Both the position numbers and the translations under genes were made by a program. Below the pieces are notes generated by a model that was not told the DNA's origin, searched no databases, and saw only the letters and a program-made list of their open reading frames with translations. This document shows positions 33,341 through 41,168 of a stretch of DNA of 41,168 bases, one piece after another. Source of the DNA: an uncultured Ruminiclostridium sp. (lineage in GTDB: Bacteria > Bacillota > Clostridia > Oscillospirales > Ruminococcaceae); the NCBI GenBank assembly GCA_947594425.1, contig CANQED010000017.1, forward strand, positions 1-41,168, read 5' to 3'. How positions within the stretch are numbered: the stretch's first letter is position 1; each line of letters begins with the position of its first letter.

Positions 33341-33926
33341 TTTTTCCCCTCCTTTTTAATAATTTTTCCAATATCATTAAAACGGAATCAACCGTTAATG
33401 AACTAAATAACGCAAAACTTATTTCTATATTTTTACAAAGCATAAATAATATGCCTACAATTAAAAATATGGAACTTATTATAATAGCCTTTTTTCTGTA
33501 TTCTATATATTCCTCTTTTTCTAACGGTCTGTTTTCATTTTGTATAGGTGATAACAAGAAAATTATTACAAAAGCAAAAATCGCAACGGCTAACTGTGTA
33601 TATACAACTTCTTCAAAATAAAGAGAATTTATTTTATATAAAAAAGCAAAAATAAAATATATCAAAACAGAAACAAATGTACAAGTACTTGACTTTTTAC
33701 AATGATGACCACCTGTGTATTCTCTCAAAATCATATAAGAAAGAACAAACACAAGCCCTGCAAAAACTGTACCTGTTATGAGAGCGATAATTGTTATGAA
33801 ACCCAAAATCAAAACTTTTGAGATAAACAGTTTTGCTCCATATAAATAAATTTCTTCATCTTCTTCAATAATCACATTATTTTTAATCATCTTAGCAACG
33901 ATAATTTTTGCAATCTCATTAATCAT
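33315..33926 (-). CDS. agrB: AgrB-like membrane endopeptidase
   Basis: This 203-residue membrane protease trims and cyclises AgrD at the cytoplasmic side. The catalytic His75 and Cys82 lie in REYTGGHHCKKSSTC, spaced seven apart as in Staphylococcus AgrB. About five or six membrane segments are visible. The ATG at 33926 has GGGAG 9 bases upstream and is preferred over a TTG seven codons earlier. agrD overlaps the 3' end. No intact agrC or agrA lies next to it: only a 3' remnant of agrC is found upstream at 34300-34443. Confidence 0.92.
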   Translation of the reverse strand: MINEIAKIIVAKMIKNNVIIEEDEEIYLYGAKLFISKVLILGFITIIALITGTVFAGLVFVLSYMILREYTGGHHCKKSSTCTFVSVLIYFIFAFLYKINSLYFEEVVYTQLAVAIFAFVIIFLLSPIQNENRPLEKEEYIEYRKKAIIISSIFLIVGILFMLCKNIEISFALFSSLTVDSVLMILEKLLKRRGKNEDLERNS

Positions 33927-33976
33927 ACTCAGCATCTCCCAAAACAATCCATTTCTTTTTTACAATAAAAAAAGAA

Positions 33977-34042
33977 AAAAATCAACATTTACTTACCGAG
34001 TTGCTAAAAAAAGCAACCGAGTTGCAAGAAATGTTGATTTTT
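33977..34042 (-). terminator. Long hairpin with U-tract just upstream of agrB
   Basis: Outer arms (33977-33990 with 34029-34042) pair over 14 bp, with an inner GTTGC/GCAAC stem and two copies of CCGAGTTGC. On the minus strand the structure is followed by TTTCTTTTTTTATT, about 35 bp before the agrB ribosome site. It is a terminator for the former agrC transcript or an attenuator in the agrB leader. Confidence 0.7.
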
Positions 34043-34299
34043 AAGATTAAAAAGTAACTATGTTTCTCTCGAATTTATAAAGTATCATTTTACGGGTTTA
34101 TTCTTAAGATTGATCTGCTTTATATCCATAGTAAGGAATAGTATTATCCTCGTTCTGTTCCTGTCTTTACTCCATGCCTCCTTTTTGGGCGAAAATTTTT
34201 ACTTAATACGCGCCATCAAAGTTACAAATATTAATATTCAAATTAAAATTTGTAGCGTATTTGAAAAATAATGGCTAAAAGTGATTTTCTGTATATGAT
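34043..34299. other. AT-rich gap between agrB leader hairpin and the agrC remnant
   Basis: No gene can be supported. On the minus strand a good AAGGAGG at about 34173 is followed by ATGGAGTAA, a two-codon frame. An overlapping frame (KKEAWSKDRNRTRIILFL and on) is open to about 34096 without a start codon and may be a further decayed fragment. Confidence 0.35.
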
Positions 34300-34443
34300 C
34301 TAAATAATTCCAAGAAGAATATTAACAGTGAAAATATTGTCTTTTATATCCCGATTGTAAGTGCCATTATATTTGTCGCATATTTCCTTTATAATTTGGC
34401 TACCAAATCCGTGATTTTCTTTATCCTGTTTATTAGGATTTAA
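34300..34443 (-). pseudogene. agrC: agrC remnant (C-terminal GHKL kinase fragment)
   Basis: A 47-codon open stretch, bounded upstream by TGA and ending at TAG, encodes KENHGFGSQIIKEICDKYNG and then DNIFTVNILL. This matches the last ATP-binding motif and C-terminus of AgrC-type GHKL kinases (NHGxGL..I..I..KYNG). The membrane domain, H-box and N-box are missing. It lies on the same strand just upstream of agrB, where agrC could once have been. The receptor has therefore been deleted while signal production genes remain. Confidence 0.75.
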
Positions 34444-34593
34444 TCAGCACCTCGGCATTTTAATGCCCAAAAAATTTTTTTAAAAAAATTTTTTTCGAGT
34501 GTAACAAATCCCGGTAAAAAAAGATTATATATTCAGGAGGATAAATTTTATCGAAAGGAGTAATATCATTTTAACTTTATAAATTAAATTCTA

Positions 34594-34622
34594 TTGACAT
34601 TTTATATGCGATAATGTATAAT
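34594..34622 (+). promoter_or_regulatory. Consensus promoter of the secreted-protein/lipoprotein genes
   Basis: TTGACA (34594-34599), 17 bp, TATAAT (34617-34622). Both boxes are perfect. It lies 72 bp before the ATG at 34695. Confidence 0.88.
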
Positions 34623-34694
34623 TTGTCATAGAAATGTACAACAAATGATAACTGCGGTCTTCGCAGAAATAAATAAAATCAAGGAGGGAAATAT

Positions 34695-35144
34695 ATGAAA
34701 AAACTCATCAAAATTTTTGCGGCAGCAACAGCGGCTGCGGTCGCGACGGCAAATATGATTTGTTATTGTTCTGCTGCTGATGTTGAAGAAGCGTATATTT
34801 CGTCATGGACATCAATTTGCACCGATAATTCGGGCGAACAGTCAAACGAGGGGGTAACACCGTGCATGTATGTGACTTACAGCACATTGGGGCAAACGCT
34901 TTATCTTAATTCGGAGAGCGTTTCTAAAAGCGGCTCGATCGGTAATGTAAACTGTTTGGTCATCAATTCCGGTCACTACGCTATGGCGGATAAAACGTTA
35001 GAAAATATAGGGGAATATTTGTTATGCCGCCCCGTCCTGATAGGGGACGCTACAAAGATAATATATTCTGTTTCGGCTTTCAGCTCCTCTCCCGGTAACA
35101 CATATACCGCAGAAGGGATAATGACGACGCGTCATTATAAATAA
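34695..35144 (+). CDS. Secreted small protein with four cysteines, unknown function
   Basis: This 149-residue protein has a clear Sec signal peptide (KKLIK, then Ala-rich hydrophobic core, cleavage near Ala27 in YCSA-ADVEE). The mature part of about 122 residues is Ser/Thr/Tyr-rich and holds four Cys (in SICTD, TPCMY, NVNCL, LLCRP), suggesting two disulfides. I do not recognise the family. AAGGAGGG is 7 bases before the ATG and a perfect promoter lies upstream. It is the first gene in a plus-strand group with two lipoproteins and an ABC transporter, so it could be an exported effector or a surface-exposed sensor. Confidence 0.75.
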   Translation: MKKLIKIFAAATAAAVATANMICYCSAADVEEAYISSWTSICTDNSGEQSNEGVTPCMYVTYSTLGQTLYLNSESVSKSGSIGNVNCLVINSGHYAMADKTLENIGEYLLCRPVLIGDATKIIYSVSAFSSSPGNTYTAEGIMTTRHYK

Positions 35145-35181
35145 TAATAATTTAATTTATTTTAAATTGAAAGGAAATTCT

Positions 35182-36648
35182 ATGAAAAAGATAATTTTAT
35201 TGCTGGTCTTATGTTCTATAATGACAGGCTGTTCAAATCTTAAAGGCGAAAGCTCCGAAACAAGCTCGCAGATCTCGGAGTCCTCGGTCGAGGAGAATAT
35301 CGATAATATAGCAAGTAATGATAATACCGGATCAAACTCGCAGACCTCAGAGTCCTCGGTCGAGGAGAGTATCGATAATACCGAATCGAGCGATCCTGTT
35401 GAATTGCCTAAGATAGACGAAATAGAAACGCCTAAGCCTATCACCCCGATAGAATTCGACAACGAAAGAGAAGATCATACTGTCGAAGAAGCGGCCGAAA
35501 TACTGGGAAAGTATGATAATTTTAATATCACGGACGGCTTTACCGCAAGCGTACCCAAGCATATAGAACACATGGACGAATTTACCGAGCGCAACTTATG
35601 CCTAAAGGCAAAAGAGGAGATGACGCCGGAGGAAAAGTATATAGATTTTGTCGGGGCGTATAAGTATCTGTTCTCAAACCGCGAATTGCACGAGGACAGT
35701 CTGTTTTATGTGGGGGATTTTGACGAAAACGCCGATATCAATGACCCGTTCAACGGTATAAAGCCCTTTTATGAAAACATTGACAGCTATGCAAACGGCA
35801 GCATAGCTAAGGATTCTTTGGGGTATTTTTGGTATAACGACGCATTCAACAGCAATTTTGAACCGAATGACGGCGAAATTCCGGTATCGCTTACCGTAGG
35901 TTCTCCGTTCGGCACTAACCTGTGCTATTTTAACCGCTCCGTATCACAGCATTGGGCAGGCAAATCCGAGGGCTCGGAGTTTTATCTCCCCTCTGTAGAT
36001 TTTTCTTGTATAGCGAGATATTCTCCCGACAGCGACAAGGTGTATAAGCTGCTGGATAAGGAAATATCCGTAAAGGACGCGGTCATATTTTTTGAAAATT
36101 ATATTAACTCCATGCCGAGCTTTTACCCCGTCACACTGAATATTCATGTCAACAAGGTGGAGGTGTATAGGCTGGATAACGAGCATTACGGATATTATTT
36201 CTATATCTCGAATATCTACGACCGAATACCTTACGATTACAGCGCGGAGGGCGTTTCTACAGTCAGCGGCGATCTGTTAGGGTACGGCGGCGGCGCTTTT
36301 ATGGTAAAAAGCGACGAGGTGGATTCGGCTTTCGGGATAAACAGAACCTCGGAAATATCCGACAATGTTCGGCATACCGACTGTATCTCGTTTGAAAAAG
36401 CGGCGGAGCTTGCCTCAAAAAAGCTGACGGAGCATGTGAAGTTTGACGTGCCGGAGGTATCTCTTGTATACGGAAAAGAAAGCGTGGCGGGCACCGCCGA
36501 TACCTCTACGGTAAAGCCGTATTACAAATTTACGCTGTTTAATCCCAACGATAATATGTATTATATCTGCTATCAAAGCGCGATAAACGAGGACAGCTTT
36601 AAAATGGCAACGGTATCGGATTTGGGAGAACCGGAAATATATGAATAA
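35182..36648 (+). CDS. Lipoprotein, unknown family (paralogue A)
   Basis: This 488-residue protein has the lipobox IMTGC (Cys17). A Ser/Glu-rich linker with a near-duplicate of SESSVEE(N/S)IDN follows, then a globular part. Shared with the next gene are DHTVEEAAEILGKYDNF..FTASVPKHIEHM, VKDAVIFFENYINSMPS, a FYPVTLNIHVNKVEVYRL strand, SFEKAAELASKKLTEHV and LFNPNDNMYYICY. The ATG at 35182 is preferred, with AAAGGAAA upstream; the earlier TTG lacks a ribosome site. It would sit on the outer membrane face. Position between the secreted protein and an ABC-2 transporter fits an accessory or immunity role, which is a guess. Confidence 0.82.
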   Translation: MKKIILLLVLCSIMTGCSNLKGESSETSSQISESSVEENIDNIASNDNTGSNSQTSESSVEESIDNTESSDPVELPKIDEIETPKPITPIEFDNEREDHTVEEAAEILGKYDNFNITDGFTASVPKHIEHMDEFTERNLCLKAKEEMTPEEKYIDFVGAYKYLFSNRELHEDSLFYVGDFDENADINDPFNGIKPFYENIDSYANGSIAKDSLGYFWYNDAFNSNFEPNDGEIPVSLTVGSPFGTNLCYFNRSVSQHWAGKSEGSEFYLPSVDFSCIARYSPDSDKVYKLLDKEISVKDAVIFFENYINSMPSFYPVTLNIHVNKVEVYRLDNEHYGYYFYISNIYDRIPYDYSAEGVSTVSGDLLGYGGGAFMVKSDEVDSAFGINRTSEISDNVRHTDCISFEKAAELASKKLTEHVKFDVPEVSLVYGKESVAGTADTSTVKPYYKFTLFNPNDNMYYICYQSAINEDSFKMATVSDLGEPEIYE

Positions 36649-36720
36649 GCCCGATAAGAAAGTTTATATGCAGAAAGGAAAAAAGAAATGAAAAAACTAA
36701 TTAAGCTGAAAGGAAAAAAT

Positions 36721-38085
36721 ATGAAAAAACTCATAGCGTTATTTTTGATATGCTCCCTGTTCACCGGCTGCGCAAACCTTAAAGGCACGGGATCGACCGT
36801 TGAAAGCTCCGCACAGCAGAACGATCCCGCGACAGCGGGAGACTCGACGGTATCAAATCCCGATCCTATACCGACAGGCGACTGGCTTACCATTGACGAC
36901 GTCGAAACGCCCGCGCCTATGGAGCGTGTTATATCGGACAACGGGCGGGAGGATTATACCGTTGAAGAGGTCGCCGAGATACTGAACAGTATAGATAATT
37001 TCAAGACCTCCGACAACTTTACCGCGACCGTCCCGAAGCATCTCGATCATCTGCGCGAGTTTAATATAGGCACTCAGGATATAGAATGTCCGACGGAAGA
37101 ACAGTATAAGAATTTTCTCGAAACGTTCAAATATATTTTTCCGAATGACGATTTTCACGAGAACTGTTTTTTCTGTCTAAGCAACGGAGAATATTATCCG
37201 ATCTATGAAAACTATGATAAATTCATTGACCACACGTTAAACGAAGACATGGACAAGTGGGTATGGTTTTTGACCTACACGGAAGCCGATTCCGACGACG
37301 AGTATCGTATCGACCTTACTACTCCGTATTATTTCGGCGGCAGCATTTCTTCGTTTAACAGGGGGAAAGCTATAAAAACGGCTTACGAAAAAGGAGATGC
37401 CGAGTTTTGCAGCGCCACGCTTTCATTCCCCGAATACTGGTTCGAATCGGAGGGGATATATCCGCCGGACAGCGAAAAGAGTTTTAAGCTGACGGACAAG
37501 GAAATGTCGATAAAGGACGCGGTAAAATTTTTCGAGGATTATGTAAATTCTTTGCCGTCAAGGTATGAGCCTGTTTTCAGCGTTCATGTAAACAGGGTGA
37601 CGGTATACAAGCTGACGAACGACTGTTACGGGTATGGTTTTTCCACTTCCAGAATGTATGATGAAATACCGTTTGAATATTTTGTCGACGGTCAGCATAT
37701 AAGCGGCTCTCTAAATATTATCGGAGATATGGGCAGGGGATTTATGCTGCGCAGCGACGAGGCAGATAGCGCCAGCGGCATCTGCTGTGATGAAACCATT
37801 GGCGATATCAAGGAATATACCGATATGATGAGTTTTGAGCAGGCGGCAAATATCATCAGTGAAAAGCTGACCGACCACGTTACCTTTGAGGTGGTGGACG
37901 CAAAGCTGATATACTGCCAATATGACGACGGTGTTCCCCGTTTGTTCGGAGATATCAGTGTCCCTATCAGAGCAAAATGGTCTTTAAGACTGTATAACCC
38001 GAACGACGCGTTATATTATTTCTGCTATCTCGACGCAAGAAACGCCGAGGATTTTTCCTATTTCACCGCGGAAGAAATCCAATGA
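36721..38085 (+). CDS. Lipoprotein, unknown family (paralogue B)
   Basis: This 454-residue lipoprotein (lipobox LFTGC, Cys17) is a clear paralogue of the preceding one: DYTVEEVAEILNSIDNF..FTATVPKHLDHL, IKDAVKFFEDYVNSLPS, VFSVHVNRVTVYKL, SFEQAANIISEKLTDHV and LYNPNDALYYFCYL. The linker after the lipobox is shorter and lacks the duplicated segment. The ATG at 36721 has AAAGGAAA 6-7 bases upstream. The start of the longer frame at 36688 also has an AAAGGAAA-like site but would disrupt the signal peptide. Tandem divergence suggests different ligands. Confidence 0.82.
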   Translation: MKKLIALFLICSLFTGCANLKGTGSTVESSAQQNDPATAGDSTVSNPDPIPTGDWLTIDDVETPAPMERVISDNGREDYTVEEVAEILNSIDNFKTSDNFTATVPKHLDHLREFNIGTQDIECPTEEQYKNFLETFKYIFPNDDFHENCFFCLSNGEYYPIYENYDKFIDHTLNEDMDKWVWFLTYTEADSDDEYRIDLTTPYYFGGSISSFNRGKAIKTAYEKGDAEFCSATLSFPEYWFESEGIYPPDSEKSFKLTDKEMSIKDAVKFFEDYVNSLPSRYEPVFSVHVNRVTVYKLTNDCYGYGFSTSRMYDEIPFEYFVDGQHISGSLNIIGDMGRGFMLRSDEADSASGICCDETIGDIKEYTDMMSFEQAANIISEKLTDHVTFEVVDAKLIYCQYDDGVPRLFGDISVPIRAKWSLRLYNPNDALYYFCYLDARNAEDFSYFTAEEIQ

Positions 38086-38116
38086 TATTGCAGATCCTTT
38101 GCCGTTGAGGACTTTT

Positions 38117-38215
38117 ATGCGACCGCAGCTTAGGCGGGTACCGCGACGATTTAAAAGCAGTATACCGAAGAAAAGCGCCTTGAGTGCCGAGTACGCGGTA
38201 TCGGCGGAAATATGA
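38117..38215 (+). CDS. Possible 32-residue basic small protein
   Basis: An ATG with GAGG 8 bases upstream opens a 32-codon frame beginning MRPQLRRVPRRFKSSIPKKS. It is rich in Arg/Lys at the N-terminal half. It lies in the 157-bp gap between the second lipoprotein and the first permease. No family is recognised. It may be chance. Confidence 0.3.
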   Translation: MRPQLRRVPRRFKSSIPKKSALSAEYAVSAEI

Positions 38216-38242
38216 GCGCGGTGACGCCCGAAAGGAGGCTTT

Positions 38243-39145
38243 ATGTTAAGGCTCATTTTATCAAATTTCAAAAAATGCTTTACCGACATTACATTTTATA
38301 TGTGTATAGTGTTGGTATTTGGGCTGTGCTTTACCGCGACGGTCATTTCCGACCCGGTCACCGAGGACCCGCTGACGGTGTTGGATCTTATCATCAGGAA
38401 CGACAGTCAGCTGGTACTGGATAACGTGCAGCTCAACGCTTTCGAGATATTCAAAGCGGGCGGGACGGGAAGCTGGCTTGTGATGTTTTTGCCGATAATC
38501 GTCAGCTTTTCCTTTGCGAAAAGGTTTTGCGACAGCCGCGAGAGCAGATTTATCCGACTGGAAACGATACGCCTGTCAAGGCTTAGCTACAACCTCGGCA
38601 CAGTGATAAGCGCGGTGCTTTTAAGCGGTCTTGCGGTGGTGATAGGGTATTTATTGTACGGTATTTACACCGCGGCGGTATTCCCCGATCTGTCCTATTA
38701 TCCGGGCGAGGCGGAGTATTATCTTCACGCCTTTGATCAGCTTTTGCCGCCGTTTGATATGCTTTACGATATTATAGGAATGTCGGCGGGCTACATAGCT
38801 TTGCTGCTCGGAATGTTTTTATATGCGTCACTATCGGTACTGCCCGCGGTGCTTGCCGCGTCTGTTATGAGAAATCAGTATCTGATAATCTGCCTGCCGT
38901 TTTTCGCAAGCTATATTATGACGATAATCTGTCAGCGGCTGTGGGGTATCGTTTTCACAGACGTCGACGCGACCATGCCGTACCTTAGCACGATAGCGAC
39001 GGCGATACATCCCGCGGCGATAGAGAATATATTCCTTTACGGGAATACGGCGCTGCCGACCGTGATATATAACGCGGTGCTTGCCGCGGGCGCTGTAACG
39101 TTGTTTATAATAGCCATGAACAGGAGGTTGGATAAAGGTGAGTAG
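38243..39145 (+). CDS. ABC-2 type permease subunit 1
   Basis: This 300-residue protein has about six membrane segments (about 20-38, 78-95, 110-135, 175-200, 210-232, 268-290) and no ATPase motif. The size and the pairing with a second 288-residue permease and a short ATPase match ABC-2 exporters of the LanE/LanG kind. AAAGGAGG precedes the ATG by about 6 bases. The stop overlaps the next gene's GTG start by 8 bp. Confidence 0.82.
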   Translation: MLRLILSNFKKCFTDITFYMCIVLVFGLCFTATVISDPVTEDPLTVLDLIIRNDSQLVLDNVQLNAFEIFKAGGTGSWLVMFLPIIVSFSFAKRFCDSRESRFIRLETIRLSRLSYNLGTVISAVLLSGLAVVIGYLLYGIYTAAVFPDLSYYPGEAEYYLHAFDQLLPPFDMLYDIIGMSAGYIALLLGMFLYASLSVLPAVLAASVMRNQYLIICLPFFASYIMTIICQRLWGIVFTDVDATMPYLSTIATAIHPAAIENIFLYGNTALPTVIYNAVLAAGAVTLFIIAMNRRLDKGE

Positions 39146-40004
39146 GAATATTTCGACCGTATGGTTCGTGGCAAGGAGCGAATACGTCCGCTGGGTGACA
39201 AATCCGCGAATGATAATCGTGCTTATCCTGCTGATAATAATAAACACGATCGTTACCGACCCGCTGTCGGCACGCGCCGAAAAGTTCGGCGCGCCGATGA
39301 ATTTGTTCGAGCCGTTTATCGCGGTGACAAATTCGCCGATACTGCTGCTGCTTATCCCGTCGGTGTTCTTTGTACTTATGAGCGATTTTCCCTCCTCGTC
39401 GGAGAATATGTTTTTCTTAATAAACCGCACCGGAAAGATAAACTGGATGATAGGGCAGCTGTTGTTTGCGTTTATGGCGGCGGCAAGCTTCATGGCGGTG
39501 ATATTTATAGGCACGCTGCCCGCGCTGATAACTAAAGACTGCTTTATCGGCGCAGACTGGAGCGACGTTACAAGGCTGTATCTTTCACACTTTCCGAAAG
39601 AATACGATTCGTTCGTATCGCAATTATTACCGGCTAATCTCTACAATCAGATGTACCTTAGTGAAACATTGGTGCATACCTGCCTTATGCTTTTACTATA
39701 TCTGTTTTCGATATGCGCGATGCTGTTCGTTTTCAAAATGCTGAAAATGAAAGCGGCGGGACTTCTTACAAGCGCGGCGATACTTGCGGCGGGAGTTACC
39801 GCCTTTACCGCGAACAGCGTTTTAATGTGGATATTCCCCTCCGCTAATATGGTGGTGTGGGTGCATTTTCAGGAGATACTCGCGGCGCAGGTGTTCCCGC
39901 TTTGGGCGTCATATCTGTATTTTGCGGTGTTTATCGCCGTTATGATTATATTAGGTGCGTTAGCGCTGAAAAAGGTTAATTTTTACAGTACGGAGGAAAG
40001 ATAA
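39138..40004 (+). CDS. ABC-2 type permease subunit 2
   Basis: This 288-residue membrane protein starts at a GTG that overlaps the preceding stop, with GGAGG 10 bases upstream. It shows about six membrane segments, including MIIVLILLIIINTIV (about 27-41), ILLLLIPSVFFVLM and a C-terminal segment near 262-278. The stop codon overlaps the ATPase start (TAATG). It likely pairs with subunit 1 and the next ATPase. Confidence 0.82.
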   Translation: MSRNISTVWFVARSEYVRWVTNPRMIIVLILLIIINTIVTDPLSARAEKFGAPMNLFEPFIAVTNSPILLLLIPSVFFVLMSDFPSSSENMFFLINRTGKINWMIGQLLFAFMAAASFMAVIFIGTLPALITKDCFIGADWSDVTRLYLSHFPKEYDSFVSQLLPANLYNQMYLSETLVHTCLMLLLYLFSICAMLFVFKMLKMKAAGLLTSAAILAAGVTAFTANSVLMWIFPSANMVVWVHFQEILAAQVFPLWASYLYFAVFIAVMIILGALALKKVNFYSTEER

Positions 40005-40645
40005 TGGAAGCGATGATAACCGTAAGCGACCTTTCGCTTACTATCAAGAAAGCCGAGATACTAAAGCATATCAACGTTGAGTTTGAGCGCGGGAAGATAC
40101 ACGGGCTTATCGGGCGCAACGGCAGCGGCAAGACTATGCTTATGAAGTGCATATGCGGCTTTGTCCACCCCACCGCCGGAGAGGTCACCGTAGCGGGCAA
40201 AAGGATCGGCAAGGACCGCGATTTTCCCGACAGCATAGGGATAATAATAGAAACGCCGGGATTTATCCCGTATTACGGCGGCTACCGCAATCTGAAGCTG
40301 CTCGCCTCGCTGAATAATAAGATAGGCTCGGAGCAGATAAAGGAGAGCATGGTGCGCGTGGGACTTGACCCCGAGTTAAAGCTGCCGGTGCGCAAGTACT
40401 CCCTCGGTATGCGCCAGCGTTTGGGACTTGCTCAGGCGATAATGGAGGATCCCGACCTGCTTATCCTCGACGAGCCGATGAACGGGCTTGACAAAGAGGG
40501 CGTGGAGGATATGAGAAAGTACCTGCTCGGTCTTAAGGAACAGGGCAAAACTATCCTTATCGCCTCGCATACGTCGGGGGATATCGACGTGCTGTGCGAT
40601 ACGGTGAACGAGATGGATAAAGGGGTCATGAGTAATATAAAGTGA
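40004..40645 (+). CDS. ABC transporter ATP-binding protein, short BcrA/LanF-like
   Basis: This 213-residue ATPase has Walker A GRNGSGKT, a Q-loop equivalent in IIIETPGFIPYYGGYRNLKLL, the signature YSLGMRQRLGLAQA, Walker B LLILDEPMNGLD and the H-loop ASHTS. ETPGFIPY and SLGMRQRLGLA are characteristic of bacitracin/lantibiotic self-protection ATPases (BcrA, LanF) and related exporters. It lacks the 70-100 residue C-terminal extension many of these have. It is translationally coupled to the permease before it. Confidence 0.9.
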   Translation: MEAMITVSDLSLTIKKAEILKHINVEFERGKIHGLIGRNGSGKTMLMKCICGFVHPTAGEVTVAGKRIGKDRDFPDSIGIIIETPGFIPYYGGYRNLKLLASLNNKIGSEQIKESMVRVGLDPELKLPVRKYSLGMRQRLGLAQAIMEDPDLLILDEPMNGLDKEGVEDMRKYLLGLKEQGKTILIASHTSGDIDVLCDTVNEMDKGVMSNIK

Positions 40646-41000
40646 GGGCGGATGATCTGTTTATGTCACACTTACAAAAAGGGGCGATATTATGTTTTTG
40701 CTCAACGTTGAATTGTGCTTTGAGCTACAGTTGCACACTTTAAGCGTAATATAGAAAGGAGCCTTTGTGTCACTCGGAGTTAAAGAACGTGTAAGATAAT
40801 TTGCAAATAAAGTATGCAGTTGCAAATGAGCCAAACGGTTCATTAACATCGATATTTATGTAAATAGCGTAGAATCGGTTCGCGCTTGAAGGTAATGTAA
40901 TCTGAAAGTCTTGATAGGAGTAACCGGAGAGCAAGATATTCTAAATCTCTCACTAACAGAAATAAAATTTGACTTATACTCCAAAAAAGAACCAGTGATA
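40646..41000. other. Intergenic stretch between the ABC operon and the IS element
   Basis: No complete gene or clear terminator is visible. A plus-strand frame from about 40768 shows peptide-like pieces (AKRFINIDIYVNSVESVRA, then GEQDILNLSLTEIKFDLYSK) interrupted by TAA and TGA codons and running into the IS end. It may be a decayed gene cut by the insertion. Confidence 0.35.
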
Positions 41001-41046
41001 TGTTCTGACCCCAAAAAGTTAGACAAAAATTTAAAAGAAAAATTAT

Positions 41047-41080
41047 GCAAAGCGACTAAGAGAAATCTTGGTCGCTTTTG
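41047..41080 (-). terminator. Terminator of the IS transposase
   Basis: GCAAAGCGACTAAGA and TCTTGGTCGCTTTTGC fold into a stem of about 15 bp with the tetraloop GAAA, directly after the transposase stop codon. Confidence 0.75.
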
Positions 41081-41168
41081 CTATGCAGCAGTTAAGCGAT
41101 AATCGACCGGCGACATTCCATCAAGCTTAAGCTTGATGCGCTTTGTGTTGTACCATTCGATATAGGCT
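41081..41168 (-). CDS. IS3-family transposase, C-terminal fragment
   Basis: The last 28 codons encode YIEWYNTKRIKLKLDGMSPV and DYRLTAA. This is the C-terminal end of the DDE integrase-core (rve) domain of IS3/IS150-type OrfB, where YNxxRIxxKLxxxSPxxYR is diagnostic. The rest lies beyond the window edge. Confidence 0.88.
   Translation of the reverse strand, partial: AYIEWYNTKRIKLKLDGMSPVDYRLTAA

Larger units (their letters stand above)
41001..41168 (-). mobile_element. 3' end of an IS3-family insertion sequence (runs off the window)
   Basis: The terminal inverted repeat begins at 41001 with TGTTCTGACCCCAAAAAGTT, starting TG as in the IS3 family. Inside lies the transposase 3' end on the minus strand. 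The other end is outside the window. Confidence 0.85.

Overview
The window looks like chromosomal DNA from a low-to-mid-GC Gram-positive gut-type bacterium, most likely a Clostridia member of the Ruminococcus/Oscillospiraceae kind. The reasons are the strong AGGAGG-type ribosome binding sites, the textbook TTGACA-17-TATAAT promoters, RNase Y, AgrB/AgrD, Nif11-like double-glycine leaders, a tRNA with encoded CCA, and several lipoproteins. This assignment comes from gene content only.

Left part (1-13.6 kb). A MacB/LolD-type ATPase and a large FtsX-like permease (254-3480, +) converge on a minus-strand cassette (6942-3569). In transcription order the cassette holds a methyltransferase fused to a STAS domain, a condensation/acetyltransferase-fold protein with an HxxxD motif, and two precursor-like peptides with Nif11-type leaders ending in GG followed by Cys. 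This cassette is my best candidate for an undescribed peptide-modification system. Upstream on the same strand is a second unit: LytTR response regulator, AgrC/GHKL-type kinase, DUF3089 lipoprotein hydrolase and a CstA-family transporter. This is reminiscent of LytTR-controlled pyruvate uptake (BtsSR/BtsT). asnB follows.

Middle part (13.6-27.5 kb). A palindromic intergenic repeat and a tRNA-like scar precede a YtrA-type GntR regulator with a consensus promoter and a perfect operator-like inverted repeat. It heads an operon with an ABC ATPase and two paralogous permeases. Then come a NatA/NatB-like ABC pair, a five-module fibronectin-III protein and dihydrofolate reductase, and on the other strand a GNAT acetyltransferase and RNase Y.

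Accessory part (27.5-41.2 kb). A tRNA-Leu(CAA) gene marks the edge of an AT-richer accessory region. It is followed by three tandem 11-bp repeats, an excisionase-like HTH gene, a 5'-truncated tyrosine recombinase joined to a truncated Cna_B/SpaA-like surface-protein remnant, a CAP-domain lipoprotein, a hairpin-rich non-coding block, a small sigma-like factor, and an agrB-agrD pair with only a 47-codon remnant of its receptor kinase agrC. A plus-strand group follows: a secreted four-cysteine protein, two paralogous lipoproteins, and a three-gene ABC-2 transporter that resembles LanFEG-type self-protection modules in layout. The window ends inside an IS3-family element.

Most named functions rest on clear motifs. 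The peptide cassette, the accessory secretion/immunity reading and the non-coding elements are inference.
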